Below, piece after piece: positions 1 through 10,164 of a DNA stretch of 21,878 bases. Below the pieces are notes generated by a model. It saw nothing but the letters and a program-made list of their open reading frames with translations, ran no database searches and was not told where the DNA came from. Source of the DNA: Paramacrobiotus richtersi (lineage: Eukaryota; Tardigrada; Eutardigrada; Parachela; Macrobiotidae); contig JAQGAU010001036.1 of the NCBI GenBank assembly GCA_034698045.1, positions 1-21,878 on the forward strand. The letters run 5' to 3'. The translations under genes were made by a program, and so were the position numbers. How positions within the stretch are numbered: position 1 is the stretch's first letter; the number at the start of each line of letters is the position of its first letter.

Positions 1-30
1 TGAATTTGCTGTGCCCCCTGGTACGAGCAG

Positions 31-3000
31 GCTGCCTGGGTGGAAAAGCCTGCCCTTAGCTTCTCGGGGATACAGTAGTGCGGTACTGTATATTCATGTG
101 GATCTCATTCTTTAGAATGGAACATTTTGGTCTTTTCCGAGTAAGTGCCCAGTAAACCGACTGTTATAAAAACATGTAGAATACTCCTGATTTAAACTGT
201 AGCGGTTTGGTCGTCCGTGATGCCTTCAACAACCAGCGCCAGCCAACGGCAATGTCGCTGGGTGGGGCTATAGATAGCTACGCCATGGTTCTAATGAAGA
301 TCCTAGACCAGAATTCCTGGACGCATGTCTCCATTTTCGCCGATATAGCTACAGGACCCGGTTTCTATGCGCTTTTAAGCACCGCCATGATGAAAATGTC
401 CACAGCAGCTTCCTCCATGTATGCATTTGAATCGACAAATTTTGACGGACGGGATGTCAACACTGTAGTGCCGTTGCTGTTGCACGCCAAGACCAGATGC
501 CGGGGTACATGAGCTACATAGCGTTCACTGTAAAAGCACTTTATAGACATATTTTCTTTCAGTTATATTTCTGCTGACCTTTACACCGAGGGCCCAAAAG
601 ATACTAGTGAGTGAAGCAGCTACTACAGAATAGTACTGCATTCGTTAGACATTGTTTTAATCCAGCTATTGTTAGTGGAAATGCTGTTAGAATGGTGTTA
701 GCGATAGTGGTCGTTTTTTCCACATTTGAAAATGGTCACCGCTGTGACAACCTTTTCGTGGCATCACCCTTCTTTTCACTGTTTCAGCGGCATTTTTGCA
801 GTTAAATATCGAGTCAGTTAAGAGTCCATGCACTTGCACACGGTATTACTATTTCAGGAAATTGCTCGGAGTGAAAATATGACCAGCAGGGAATATGTAA
901 GTTTCGAAGATTTTGCCTGGATTCCAGACTGCTTTACCAGTTCTTAATGAAAGCGCCGTAATTAACTTGCAACAGGTTTACTTTATTGTCCAACCGCTGG
1001 AGCAAGACCAGTACGGAAAGGTCACCCTGTTTTCAAACGCTTCCGATGAGGTACGGTTTGGAGATATCTAGTTGAACCTATTTCATTCAGTACAAAGTTT
1101 GAATGTTTAGATCGGTAGCGCGTATGGAACCGTCATATACGTAACGGCTCACAAAAGCGGAGACAGCGTAATGGCGCTAAATCGTCAGCTGTCAGCGCGA
1201 ACAGGTCTTGGCTTAAACGGAAAACCGATTTACGACAATGATACGAAGGTAACTGAGCAACTCAAGGATAGCTCATTTGAAATGTTTTCTTGTTGCCGTA
1301 ATGCTTGCTTTGCAGCCATTAGACAACTTCAGCGTGAGAGCCACCTACGACAGTATCGAATTGTTTGCAAAAGTCATCAATGAGACGTATAATCCACATG
1401 CTCCGACGCCGTATGAGTGCGATGGCAAACTGCTTGCCCAGATGATGTCCAATCGTAGTTTTATGTTACAAACCGGTGAATCGTTTGTCACGTCGGATGG
1501 TACGCGAAATCTTGATCTGGACATTTATGGGTATAGTTTGGCGGCCAGCGCTATGGAGGTAAGAAATCCTAGCAGTTTATTATTTTGAGTTTTTTAAAGA
1601 GAATTTGTCTCAATTCCATCGGTTTGTATATTGGTTTAACCTCTGATATTACATAGCCTTTCATGTGGTACGATTCTGTACGGAACGCCTTGGTTAAGTA
1701 CCCAGCATTTGCCAAAAACAAAGAAAGAGGGCAGAAGTCACCCCTCGTTCGTCCACCCCCAAATGAACCTGTATGTGGTTATAATGGTCATTCGGGACCT
1801 TGCGCTCCAGGTGTGTTATCGCTGATACGTTGCGTGTCTGTACGTACAGTAATTCAGTGATTTAGAAGTGGTGCTAGTAGAGAGCTCTTTTACTTGTACA
1901 GCTTTAAAGCATCTCTAGCTCATCAGATTGTGCTGCGGTTGGTATTCATTGTTCCCGCCAAGAGGTGCCGCTAATATCTTACTTTTCATATAGAGACGGT
2001 GTCCGTGTTGGTGACTGTTCTGCCTATAACTGGTGCAGCCATTCTCATGGCAGTCATAATTATCTGCATTGGTCGGTATGTACCTCTTACTGAGACTGCA
2101 AAACTCTACTCGTCTTGTTTGGTATGTGCAAAACGATCAAATGTAGGAGGTTTAAGAAGGCGACCGGTCGAAATGACCGATGGTGGTTGGTTAACCCAGG
2201 AGACCTGCTTATTCAAACGTCCATTAAAGACTCGTCCAAGGCTGAACTGAAAGATAAGACTGTGTGGATAAAGCCGATACCTACCGCACCGAACTTCAAT
2301 ACGGATTCCTTAGTTGGTTTTACTGCCTTGAAACAGGTATAATACTTTTCAACATTGCGCATAGCTGGCGTTCATTACGGCCGACGTAAGATAAACAGGA
2401 GTTCTTTGTAGGATGAAAAGCTTATTGGGTTACGTTACGTAAACGTTTAGTTAAAGTTAGCGTTTTGCAGCTGCGCGAAATTCACCACCCTAATATAAAT
2501 ACCTTCCTGGGCATCTGCTGCTATTCCGATGACGTTGCATATTTGATCAGCGAACATTGTCCTCGCGGTAACCTGGTTGAACTGCAGAGCCGTACCGTTC
2601 TCGACTGGGATTTAACATTCTCTTTACTGTGTAATCTAGTAAAGGTTAGTCAATACCACCTCTTATGTTTGTTTGTGTGCCTCAAACCTGATTATCATGC
2701 GTGTAGGGTTTGCTGTACATCCATCGCTCTAGCATACACTACCATGGAACGTTGGACATTTACAAGTGTTTGATCGATGCCAGATTTGGCCTCAAGATCG
2801 GGGCTCTACGCTATGAAGCGATCACTGCGCTGGTGACGAGAAACGTGAAATCAAACATGACCGAACCGCGTCCGACGCTGTCGTCCACCCTTTCCGGAAA
2901 GAATAGACCCATCATCGAGACCGGTCAGAAGAACGATGTTTGGGCATTTGGAAAGATCGCCATGGGTCTTTTGGGTCAAGTTCCTAACGATCCTGCCCAG

Positions 3001-5143
3001 AGTACAACCAAGTTTGTGCAACTGGAAGCATTTCTAACGGATTGTGCTAGCGATACTACCAACCAGCGGCCGACGATACAGATGGTAGTTAAGGCGTTTA
3101 ATGCATATTCTCAGAACAATATTCAGGATGTGGTCGGACTTGTTATGCTGCGTGTGCAAAAATACACCGAGGTCCTGGAAAGCGCTGTGGCTGAGAAAAC
3201 CAAAGAACTCATTAACGAGCAGCTCAAAGCCGATAAACTCCTACGAGAAATGCTTCCACCGTAAGTAAATGTTAGCAAACAGACAGGCAAATGCTCGTAA
3301 ATGCCAGTCTGCTGCCACTATGATCAGATAGTACACACTTTATAAAGCGATGGAGAATGTCTTTGAAATGGAGGTAGCAATTGGATCATAACAAGCTCGC
3401 TATGTTTTAACTACATCAGGGAGTTCCACATGATATAATTGTAAACGGCATGAGGATTCGCAATTTCCCTCTAGTCAGCGAGTAGGAAAGGGCCGAATGG
3501 CAGGTTTAAATTACAGCATTTCACTACCGATAAGTAGCTTTTTATTATAATCAGCACTTTAGCAGTTTTTGAGAATCGAATTGATCGGTTTGCGCTTTCG
3601 CGGACACTGAACACCCCTGAAGATGTTGATGCATTTGAACTACGGTACCGGGTACCCTAAATCAATATGCGATTGTTGTATATGATGATTACGTCCATTC
3701 AGCGGGATACAGAAACGCCAGTTTAAGGGTTTAATATCGAAGAAATTACTTGTGTTGCATTTGGGTTTGCGTTCATCGTTGTTCGGTTCGGCGTACGGTC
3801 CTTTTGATACGACATGGGGTGTTTCTTGCTTAGGTCTGTTGTGGATAAACTCCGGAATAAGATCGTCATAGAGCCGGAATACTTCGAAGCGGTCACGATA
3901 TCGTTTAGCGATCTACCCGGTTTTGTAACCTGGGTCGCTACGGCCACACCCCTCGAAGCGATTGCATTGCTCAACACTATCTACAGCGTATTTGACGAGG
4001 AAATCAGTAGTCATCATCTTGTACAGAAGATTGAGACTATCGCCGACTGCTACATGGTAAGTCGCTAGTACAGAGTAGCGGATCGTTCGTATATATATTT
4101 AACGTTCGAACTTTTTACAAAAAAAGCTATCGTAACAAGAATATTCGCATCGTTCACAAAAACTGTGCTTCTCAATAGCTTTAAGTACGTACATGATTAC
4201 CTCGGTTTGAATGTGGGAATTGCCATGAATTGTGTAATTTAGGCGATTGTCAAACACATTACACACCGCACATGTCTACCTGAGTATGGTAACTCGTACA
4301 TGTATGCAGAATGGAAGGCAAACAGGTGATAGCTTTAACAACGCAACACTCCAATACAACAAAACTCCACTGTGGAGTAGCTAGCTCGGCAGGCTCCTGT
4401 TACGTTACCAGATGCGAAATAGACTATCATATAGTTAATTTTTTGTGAATCGATTTACAAGAAATTAACTATATGGCTAGTTAACTATTACTAACTATCA
4501 GAAGATATCTTCCAAGAGATCTGACGCGACTGGAAACCGGATACATTGTACCACACCAGACAGTTGACTTTTTTTTGTTGAAAGGTGGCCAGCGGTGTTC
4601 CCATCCGCATCGGTGACGAGCATGCCGCTGCCGTCTGCCGCTTAGCCAAAGCCATGCACAGCGCCTTCAACCGGAGTAAATTACCTGAGAAAGGTCTGAT
4701 GCTGCGGGTGGGCGTTCATTCAGGTAAATGCACCGACATTGTAGATGACTTTTTACATGTACATTCTCTTTCTTACGGTATAGATCATTGTGCTGCGAGC
4801 GTGATTGGAAGCAAGGTTCCGCGATACTGTCTGTAAGCAGGCACATCCAAATTTAGATTTCACAGTGCGTTAACACATCGGCAGGTGGTAAGGAAGGGCC
4901 TGTTTTGCAGGTTTGGCGATGCAGTCAATACGGCTTCGCGAATGGAAAGCCACGGGGAGGGTGGGAAAGTGCACTTGAGCTATAAAACTAAGGCGTTCCT
5001 TACGGGACGTGAGGATCTGGTATGCGAAAGGCGGGGCATAACAACAATCAAGGTAAAACAGAAACTCGTTCTTGGAACTGTGTGCGTCATTTGTCTTTTT
5101 TTAGGGAAAAGGCGACATGGAAACATTTTGGCTGGTTTTTTGA
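31..5143 (+). CDS. Receptor-type (membrane) guanylate cyclase, 5' end outside window
   Basis: Makes cGMP from GTP at the plasma membrane in response to an extracellular ligand. In-phase GT-AG exons: 31-74, 203-504, 563-606, 858-896, 976-1050, 1111-1248, 1316-1558, 1657-1810, 1994-2075, 2147-2336, 2471-2644, 2707-3260, 3834-4056, 4585-4723, 4784-4832, 4911-5052, 5105-5143, giving about 876 residues. Domains in this numbering: ANF-receptor ligand-binding fold 1-346 ending in a CGYNG-type motif; one membrane helix about 349-372; kinase-homology domain about 390-640; coiled linker about 655-680; class III cyclase domain 680-876. Key residues are present: metal Asp706 (FSD) and Asp751 (ETIAD), guanine-selecting Glu747 and Cys816 (PRYC), Asn823 and Arg827 (NTASRMES). 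The end GKGDMETFWL is typical of the family. The kinase-like domain has lost DFG (reads KIGAL) and an obvious APE, so it is a pseudokinase. Exon 31-74 is the weakest call: an in-frame TGA at 1-3 means it must start after an AG at 27 or 30. Family certain; ligand unknown. Confidence 0.93.
4429..4474. repeat. 46-nt palindrome inside a guanylate cyclase intron
   Basis: The two 23-nt halves around the centre (4451/4452) pair at 21 positions by Watson-Crick rules and at two by G-T wobble, with no unpaired loop. The centre is AATCGATT and the ends are ATATAGTTAATTT and AAATTAACTATAT. A further 10-bp palindrome, TAGTTAACTA, follows at 4478-4487. The whole lies in the intron between two catalytic-domain exons (4057-4584). 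It could be a cruciform-forming site, a remnant of a palindromic mobile element, or an intronic RNA hairpin. Confidence 0.9.
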
Positions 5144-6972
5144 TAAGCTGTTTGGATTTCCTTTTAAACTTTCACATTGTTAACACAGTACTTACCACTT
5201 CGTAGGTAACGAATACGAATCAGTCATATAAAACAAAATGACTCTCGATTTAATGCTTTATAAGCGTTTTCTTGGCCAATTGCATCTGGTGAACAGTCAC
5301 AAACCTTGAAACAACGGGCTTTTGACATGACCCTTTACGTGATCAGATATGCAGTTCACTTTAAACTGAATTCCAACTGGTGCACGTGCAAACAGCTTTT
5401 CCTGGTTCGAGTTTGTGCAACAGAAAAACCGCTTAGCAATCTACAAATTCAGGATTTCAGACTGACGCGACACATACAAACCATTACGAAACTGTCGGGC
5501 TTGGAGTCCTTTCAACCTGGTTGGTTATGTAATACCGGTAGTGGTTGGGTTTTAAAGGTCTGATATGAATGCTATATTTGAGGCTATTTGCAGCGAAAGA
5601 TAAGCCTCAGTGACCTTGAACAAACGTAAAAACGTGTAAATTAACACGGACGCTGGGGGTATAAATAAGCAGTACCGGAATATCCCGACAACGCCAGAAG
5701 GCATTCCAGGGGAAGCAAAATCGATTACAATTCTTCGGACTACCGCAAAACTGTTGCTGCATCTTAAGTACCTTGGCGCCAGATATACGTATGTTAATAA
5801 ATAAAACAAGCTTTTTTGCCGCGAAAGCGGATGATTATGTAGCACTTTTTTTTGTGCAAACTGCGCGGTTGCTGTCAGTGTAATAGCTATGACCTTTGAA
5901 ATTCAGAAGATAAACCTAGAATAAGTAACAGCAGCAGCGTTATTTATCAACCTACGATCCGCTGCTTCCAGTCTGGGAACTCAAGCAGCAGAAATCTTCG
6001 ATAGCAAACAGGAATGGAGATTAAAAGGTCAATGAGTTCGTTATACATCGACCGTTAAAGAGAACCTGGAGATTAAATTTAAAAGCAGATGAAAGAAAGT
6101 AACTGAAGTCTGGCTGTACTGTTTGTCGCTGTGTTGGTTGAGCTAAGCTAATTCATATCATCTGCACTACAATGACCAATTAGACGAATTCTGATTACCC
6201 GGATCACAGTTATCGCAGATATTAAGCAGCGCCGGGAAATGCAGCAATGTAGAGCAACAAAATTTTGATTTGTAAAGATTGTAAGTAAGTCAAGATTGTA
6301 AAGAGAATTCACGGAGGGTCACGTGATCCTTCCTTTAATTAATGCAAATATTGATTAACATTCTTCTAACATTTGCATTGCCAGTTGCGGCGCACCCATT
6401 CGTCACGCATGCTCCTACTCGGAAAAAGTAAACTGTGAGCAATTCCATGTCAGCGGGATGGCGCTTCGTCGTTGTGTCTTTTATTTTGGGGTTCTTATAA
6501 ATATTTGATTATTATTGCTTTCTGTATCTTGCTTTTGCTGATACTTTCAAAGTTAGCGTGTTTAATCAAAAGCCTTATGTCATGCATGCGCAACATTCTC
6601 TGCTAACTTACACCGTTGTACCTGCTACCCAAAGGAAATCGTAATTTCATTATTTTAAACAATAGGAGCATCGTTCGATGATTAACCTGACGAATTTCTT
6701 CTAAATCGTGCAGATAAGAAAGTAAGAAAGTTTCATATATCATCTATATCTGAAGTAAATACGATGTCGAACTGCGAAAGAATGCAATAACGCATAAAAC
6801 TACATTTTAATGATATGTTAACTGCAAATTCGTTATCGATCAGCCAAAAAGAAAGAAACAGATTGTTAGAACACTGGAAATGTGCGGATGCTATTATAAT
6901 AACAAACCGTGCGCACAGCGCACAAGGAATCACAAGCTGGAAACAGTAAATTATAGGGACCCACCCGGCAAA
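5144..6972. other. Intergenic region, no supported gene
   Basis: Open frames here (for example 5306-5563 + and 5552-5845 -) show no family motif, no coding-like composition and no clear splice-linked partner, so I do not call them. A TATAAATA string lies near 5660. A small motif group at 6319-6379 (listed separately) is the only organised feature I see. Confidence 0.6.
6319..6379. promoter_or_regulatory. Possible enhancer-like motif group: E-box plus inverted octamers
   Basis: An 8-bp palindrome TCACGTGA, containing a CACGTG E-box, is at 6319-6326. Two copies of the 9-mer AATGCAAAT lie in opposite orientation at 6341-6349 and 6371-6379; each contains ATGCAAAT, the octamer bound by POU-domain factors. 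The motifs are real, but regulatory function is only an inference and no target gene is identified. Confidence 0.25.
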
Positions 6973-7362
6973 TTACATCGTTGTCCCGTACCATGAAACA
7001 AACTCGGTCCGCTTGCCAATCTTCAAATGGACATAGTCCGTATTGAGTTTCATAATCCGCCGCATTTCCTCTGGTGTGATGGGCTTAAGTCGCGTCCGGG
7101 GCATTTTCGGCGCGATGGTCGTTGTGGTAGTCGTCGAGAAGTGTGGTTTCTCCTTTGTATTTAAAATCAGCTTTAGCAATGTACTGCTATCTCCAAACAC
7201 TTCCCGCGCCGGTGGTGGCGTAAACCCAATAAACCGCGACGAATCAATCACTTTGGGATGACCACGTAAAGTGCCCGTAGCCGGAAACTTGGCCACGACG
7301 CACAACCATATTATGGCAAATATGATGAAATCCATCAAACAACGCTGCAAAATTGTAGACAT
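6973..7362 (-). CDS. Small secreted or signal-anchored protein, possible amidated-peptide precursor
   Basis: The 129-residue reading frame begins at the ATG at 7362. An in-frame ATG 18 codons upstream (7416) gives a poorer leader, so I prefer the downstream start, which places a hydrophobic stretch (about residues 10-25, IIFAIIWLCVV) near the N terminus. This looks like a signal peptide or anchor. A short threonine run lies near residue 78. Near the C terminus is RR, then IMKLNTDYVHLKI, then GKR, the arrangement of a peptide cut at dibasic sites and amidated from glycine, followed by an 11-residue tail. I recognise no family. The gene appears intronless and isolated. It may instead be a short membrane protein with a chance GKR. 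Confidence 0.5.
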   Translation of the reverse strand: MSTILQRCLMDFIIFAIIWLCVVAKFPATGTLRGHPKVIDSSRFIGFTPPPAREVFGDSSTLLKLILNTKEKPHFSTTTTTTIAPKMPRTRLKPITPEEMRRIMKLNTDYVHLKIGKRTEFVSWYGTTM

Positions 7363-9206
7363 TTTTCGCGAAGAGAAAGTCTGAAGATGTGGATCAGGGT
7401 TTGTAGGAAGCGTCAAGTGTACTGTACAAGTGGAGCATACATCCGCAAAGAAACGTGCTTGATGAAAGACAGACGGTCGGGTGCACAGCGAGAGATCTTA
7501 AACTGGCTGTCCTTGCAGCCGGATAAAGGTTACCTGTAACGCAATCTCTAGTATAAAAGGGTGTGTGTGGTGTTGTCTGCCGCACACCTGGTGGATTGTA
7601 CCATTTACACGTGTGTTACACGAGGGCTGTGTGGGACTGTCCACAGTGAGATGGAATTGTTCAACATTTCAAAACAAACAAAGACTTGATTTGATGATTT
7701 GTGTTCGACATTCGAGGTTCCAGTAAAACGTAGGATGGAATCTGGAGGAAATACAAGGAAATGTCAAATCTCTCGGTTTTACAATGTCCTGCCTAATGGA
7801 GCAACATAGTTTTTAAAGATGCCGGATATTCTACTCGTCACCGAGGCAGCTAACCTATATAAGAACGTGACAGTTATAAGCGTTTTACTTTTTAATACGG
7901 TGACATTCTACACTTGCAGCGTTACATCGGCGCAGTTGTTGTTGATAAGTTGGCAAAGAAGATTCCTTGGATTCTGTGTATCACGGCCACACGGTACCGA
8001 GACACTCCCACTGATCCCTAAGGCCACACGCGCCAGTTTAATGTAAACAGCCGACGGCCCAGTGGACATTACTTCTCTCATTTGTTAAGTTAGCTGGAAG
8101 TAAACCTTTTTTGTTGCAACAACGGCAACACTCATAATCCGTGTGTCTTGTGCAAGTACTTGTGATTGTCGAGCTAAATTGGTCATCAGTCTATTACTTC
8201 GATAACATCATTTTATTGTTCTCATAATATCTCTTTATTGGCAGAAGCAGCCACAATTCCAAGAGCCGGCGAATTGAGGCTACTAAGGGTACTTTACACG
8301 TTCAAACATTTGAAAATTCCAACCAAAATCGTTTTAAAAAACCTTGGAACGTGCGGGTTAAGTACCCGAAACAGAGGCGGCATTACCCTTAACTAGGGTA
8401 ATGCAAAGCAAACGACTAACCATAAGATATGATATGCCTTTTATGCGGGTATAATAAATGTTTATGGGTAGTGCTTTCCCGCATAAAGACTAGAGTATAT
8501 GCACTCCGTTACCGCAAACCCTAAGACGTTATAATCTGTATCATGTCATACAGTCATCGTTCGCTTTCCGCGTAAGAGCGGTAGATTCTGGCAGCATATG
8601 GCGTCCTGGACCTCGTGACTAAATCGTTGAAGTTCATTCGCCCGATTTTCAAGTTTAAGATATAAGGCGCTTCAGCTCTTAAGGAAAAATACTGTAACAG
8701 CATTACTGAATGTTAACTGCTATAGCGACCTCTATAAAACAGAAAGTTTTTCCTTTTACTGGTCATTGTAACCCTTACGCCGTTCTTGTTACTTAGATTA
8801 GCCCGACGTGTCCAACTACGAAACGTCTTCGCTGTTGCAATAAGTCATCTGCAGGCGCTCTCTCTCTTTGTTCCCGTTGGCAGAAAACGCTCCAGTTTTC
8901 AGTACTTTATTCCAGAAGTGGCGAGACCTTTTGCGCGATAAAACACGGTAGGTTGGGGTTTTGGTTTCAGGTCCATCTTTGTGCAGGAACGACCTTTTTC
9001 GCAGTTACTTTTGTTTTATGATGGTCGGTGGCCTTCTGTCTTCTCGAAATAACTTGCATGTTGCTGCTGTTGGTAGAAAAGCGAACTTCGTGCAACATGA
9101 TCAGCAGCATAACGCGTGCTTACTGATGGCATCAAATCATTCATATCTGGCCGGTCTCCTGTACGCCTGAGTCATACGTAGCCAGTAACATTTATGTTTG
9201 CAGAAG
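7363..9206. other. Intergenic region between divergent genes, with hairpins
   Basis: No convincing gene. A TATAAAAG string on the plus strand at 7552-7559 has no clear coding partner; the frame 7819-8046 (75 residues, hydrophobic, no motif) is a weak possibility only. A group of inverted repeats lies at 8354-8487 (separate entry). A GTAGGT donor-like site near 8947 and the TTTGCAG acceptor ending at 9203 could bound a 5'-UTR intron of the next gene. Confidence 0.5.
8354..8487. repeat. Three successive hairpin-forming inverted repeats
   Basis: Hairpin 1, 8354-8368: CGGGT/ACCCG with a 5-nt loop. Hairpin 2, 8380-8404: GCATTACCC/GGGTAATGC, a perfect 9-bp stem with a 7-nt loop. Hairpin 3: TTTATGCGGG at 8440-8449 pairs perfectly with CCCGCATAAA at 8478-8487 around a 28-nt loop. 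All three pair runs of G with runs of C near their ends. No coding frame covers them. They could be a structured RNA, a mobile-element remnant or regulatory DNA. Confidence 0.6.
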
Positions 9207-9575
9207 ATGCAGATGTACTTAGGACTCTGGCTGCTGTCGATGCTGTACATCCTACGGCCAGCAGCCACCGATGTCAATGACTACTGGCCCACCAGCCAGG
9301 CGCACCAGCCTGTCGGAACAGCTGGCTGCAGCGCCAGCTGGTTGACTGGACATTATTGTTGGAGATACTGCTCTGGTGACAGTGGCAGGTGGTGTTACAC
9401 GGCCGAGAACGACTTTTGCCGCGATGATCCGTCCGACACAACCTGCAATGAATACCATATGTGCGGAGAACGGGGAACGATTTCGTGCCCGTACGCGGGG
9501 GCACCCAACTGCGACACCAATTGCAATCCGCACACTGGAGAGGTGCATTCTTATTTAGGCTCCATCGGACCGTAA
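9207..9575 (+). CDS. Cysteine-rich secreted protein
   Basis: A 122-residue protein starting with a clear signal peptide (MQMYLGLWLLSMLYI, then a likely cut near residues 18-20). The mature part has ten cysteines, which allows up to five disulphides. They include a CWRYC stretch, RWCYT, and two cysteines close together near the end. It is rich in Gly, Asp, Asn and Thr and has no second membrane segment. The start is the first ATG after a TTTGCAG acceptor-like site ending at 9203, so a 5'-UTR intron is possible. The WCYT string recalls kringle and fibronectin type II domains, but the cysteine spacing does not fit either. Function unknown; probably extracellular (cuticle, gland or body fluid). 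Confidence 0.65.
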   Translation: MQMYLGLWLLSMLYILRPAATDVNDYWPTSQAHQPVGTAGCSASWLTGHYCWRYCSGDSGRWCYTAENDFCRDDPSDTTCNEYHMCGERGTISCPYAGAPNCDTNCNPHTGEVHSYLGSIGP

Positions 9576-10164
9576 TCTGCTTGCTATCTGTCGTTTCGGG
9601 AACTGATTGGATTGCTACAATAACTTTTTCGTGCAACTGTGGGTCGCCCTGTACAAATGCTAAGGAAGTGGTGTTCGGAAAGTTGAAACGGTATATCGAT
9701 AGTGTGATGGGCTTTTGTTACTATTCAAAATTGTAGAAGTGGCAGCAGTTATCCTGTTTATCAAGTCCCCATCTGTATATGAAGTTGCAGGATGGTTGCG
9801 GTGATTTTTACTAGTTTACAGTTCACAAAACTTGACTGGACTAGCAATTTAACAGACGCTAGTGCTACAGTACTTAGATTTCTTCGCTTGTCGTACGATC
9901 CGATTTAACGACCAAGTATGCAAGTCTATGTCCAATATGTGCCGGTTTTTGGACTACTGCTTTGCATGCTCAGCTTTGTTTATCGTCCGATTCCAAAATA
10001 AACCTACGCACAGCAATGTACTTCTTAAGACCTGTATGGTTTTATAACTTGCACACGAAACTACAGTACAGAGCACAGTTCTTTATTTGCTGAACAAGAA
10101 ATGCTTAAAAATGAACCACCATATCAAATACAACACACTTACAATTAGTACTGTGCGCCAAAAG
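9576..10164. other. Short intergenic region between converging genes
   Basis: This is the 3' side of both the cysteine-rich gene (+) and MPDU1 (-). AATAAA occurs on the plus strand near 9996 and on the minus strand at 10082-10087. Frames here (for example 9862-10047) show nothing recognisable. Confidence 0.5.
10082..10087 (-). terminator. Polyadenylation signal AATAAA for MPDU1
   Basis: AATAAA read on the minus strand, about 78 bp past the MPDU1 stop codon. This is a usual distance for a short 3' UTR. Confidence 0.6.

Noticed and set aside
5552..5845. 97-residue minus-strand frame with some hydrophobic stretches.
   Set aside because: AT-rich, no motif, no splice context; typical of a chance frame.
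6973..7362. Idea that the GKR peptide is a CRF/DH44-like hormone.
   Set aside because: Much shorter than the usual 40-odd residues and lacks the conserved N-terminal part.
7552..7559. TATAAAAG promoter-like string on the plus strand.
   Set aside because: No convincing coding region starts downstream within a reasonable distance.
9207..9575. Idea that the ten-cysteine protein is a scorpion-type CS-alpha-beta toxin or defensin, or a kringle.
   Set aside because: The required CxxxC...CxC spacing is absent, and WCYT alone does not make a kringle.
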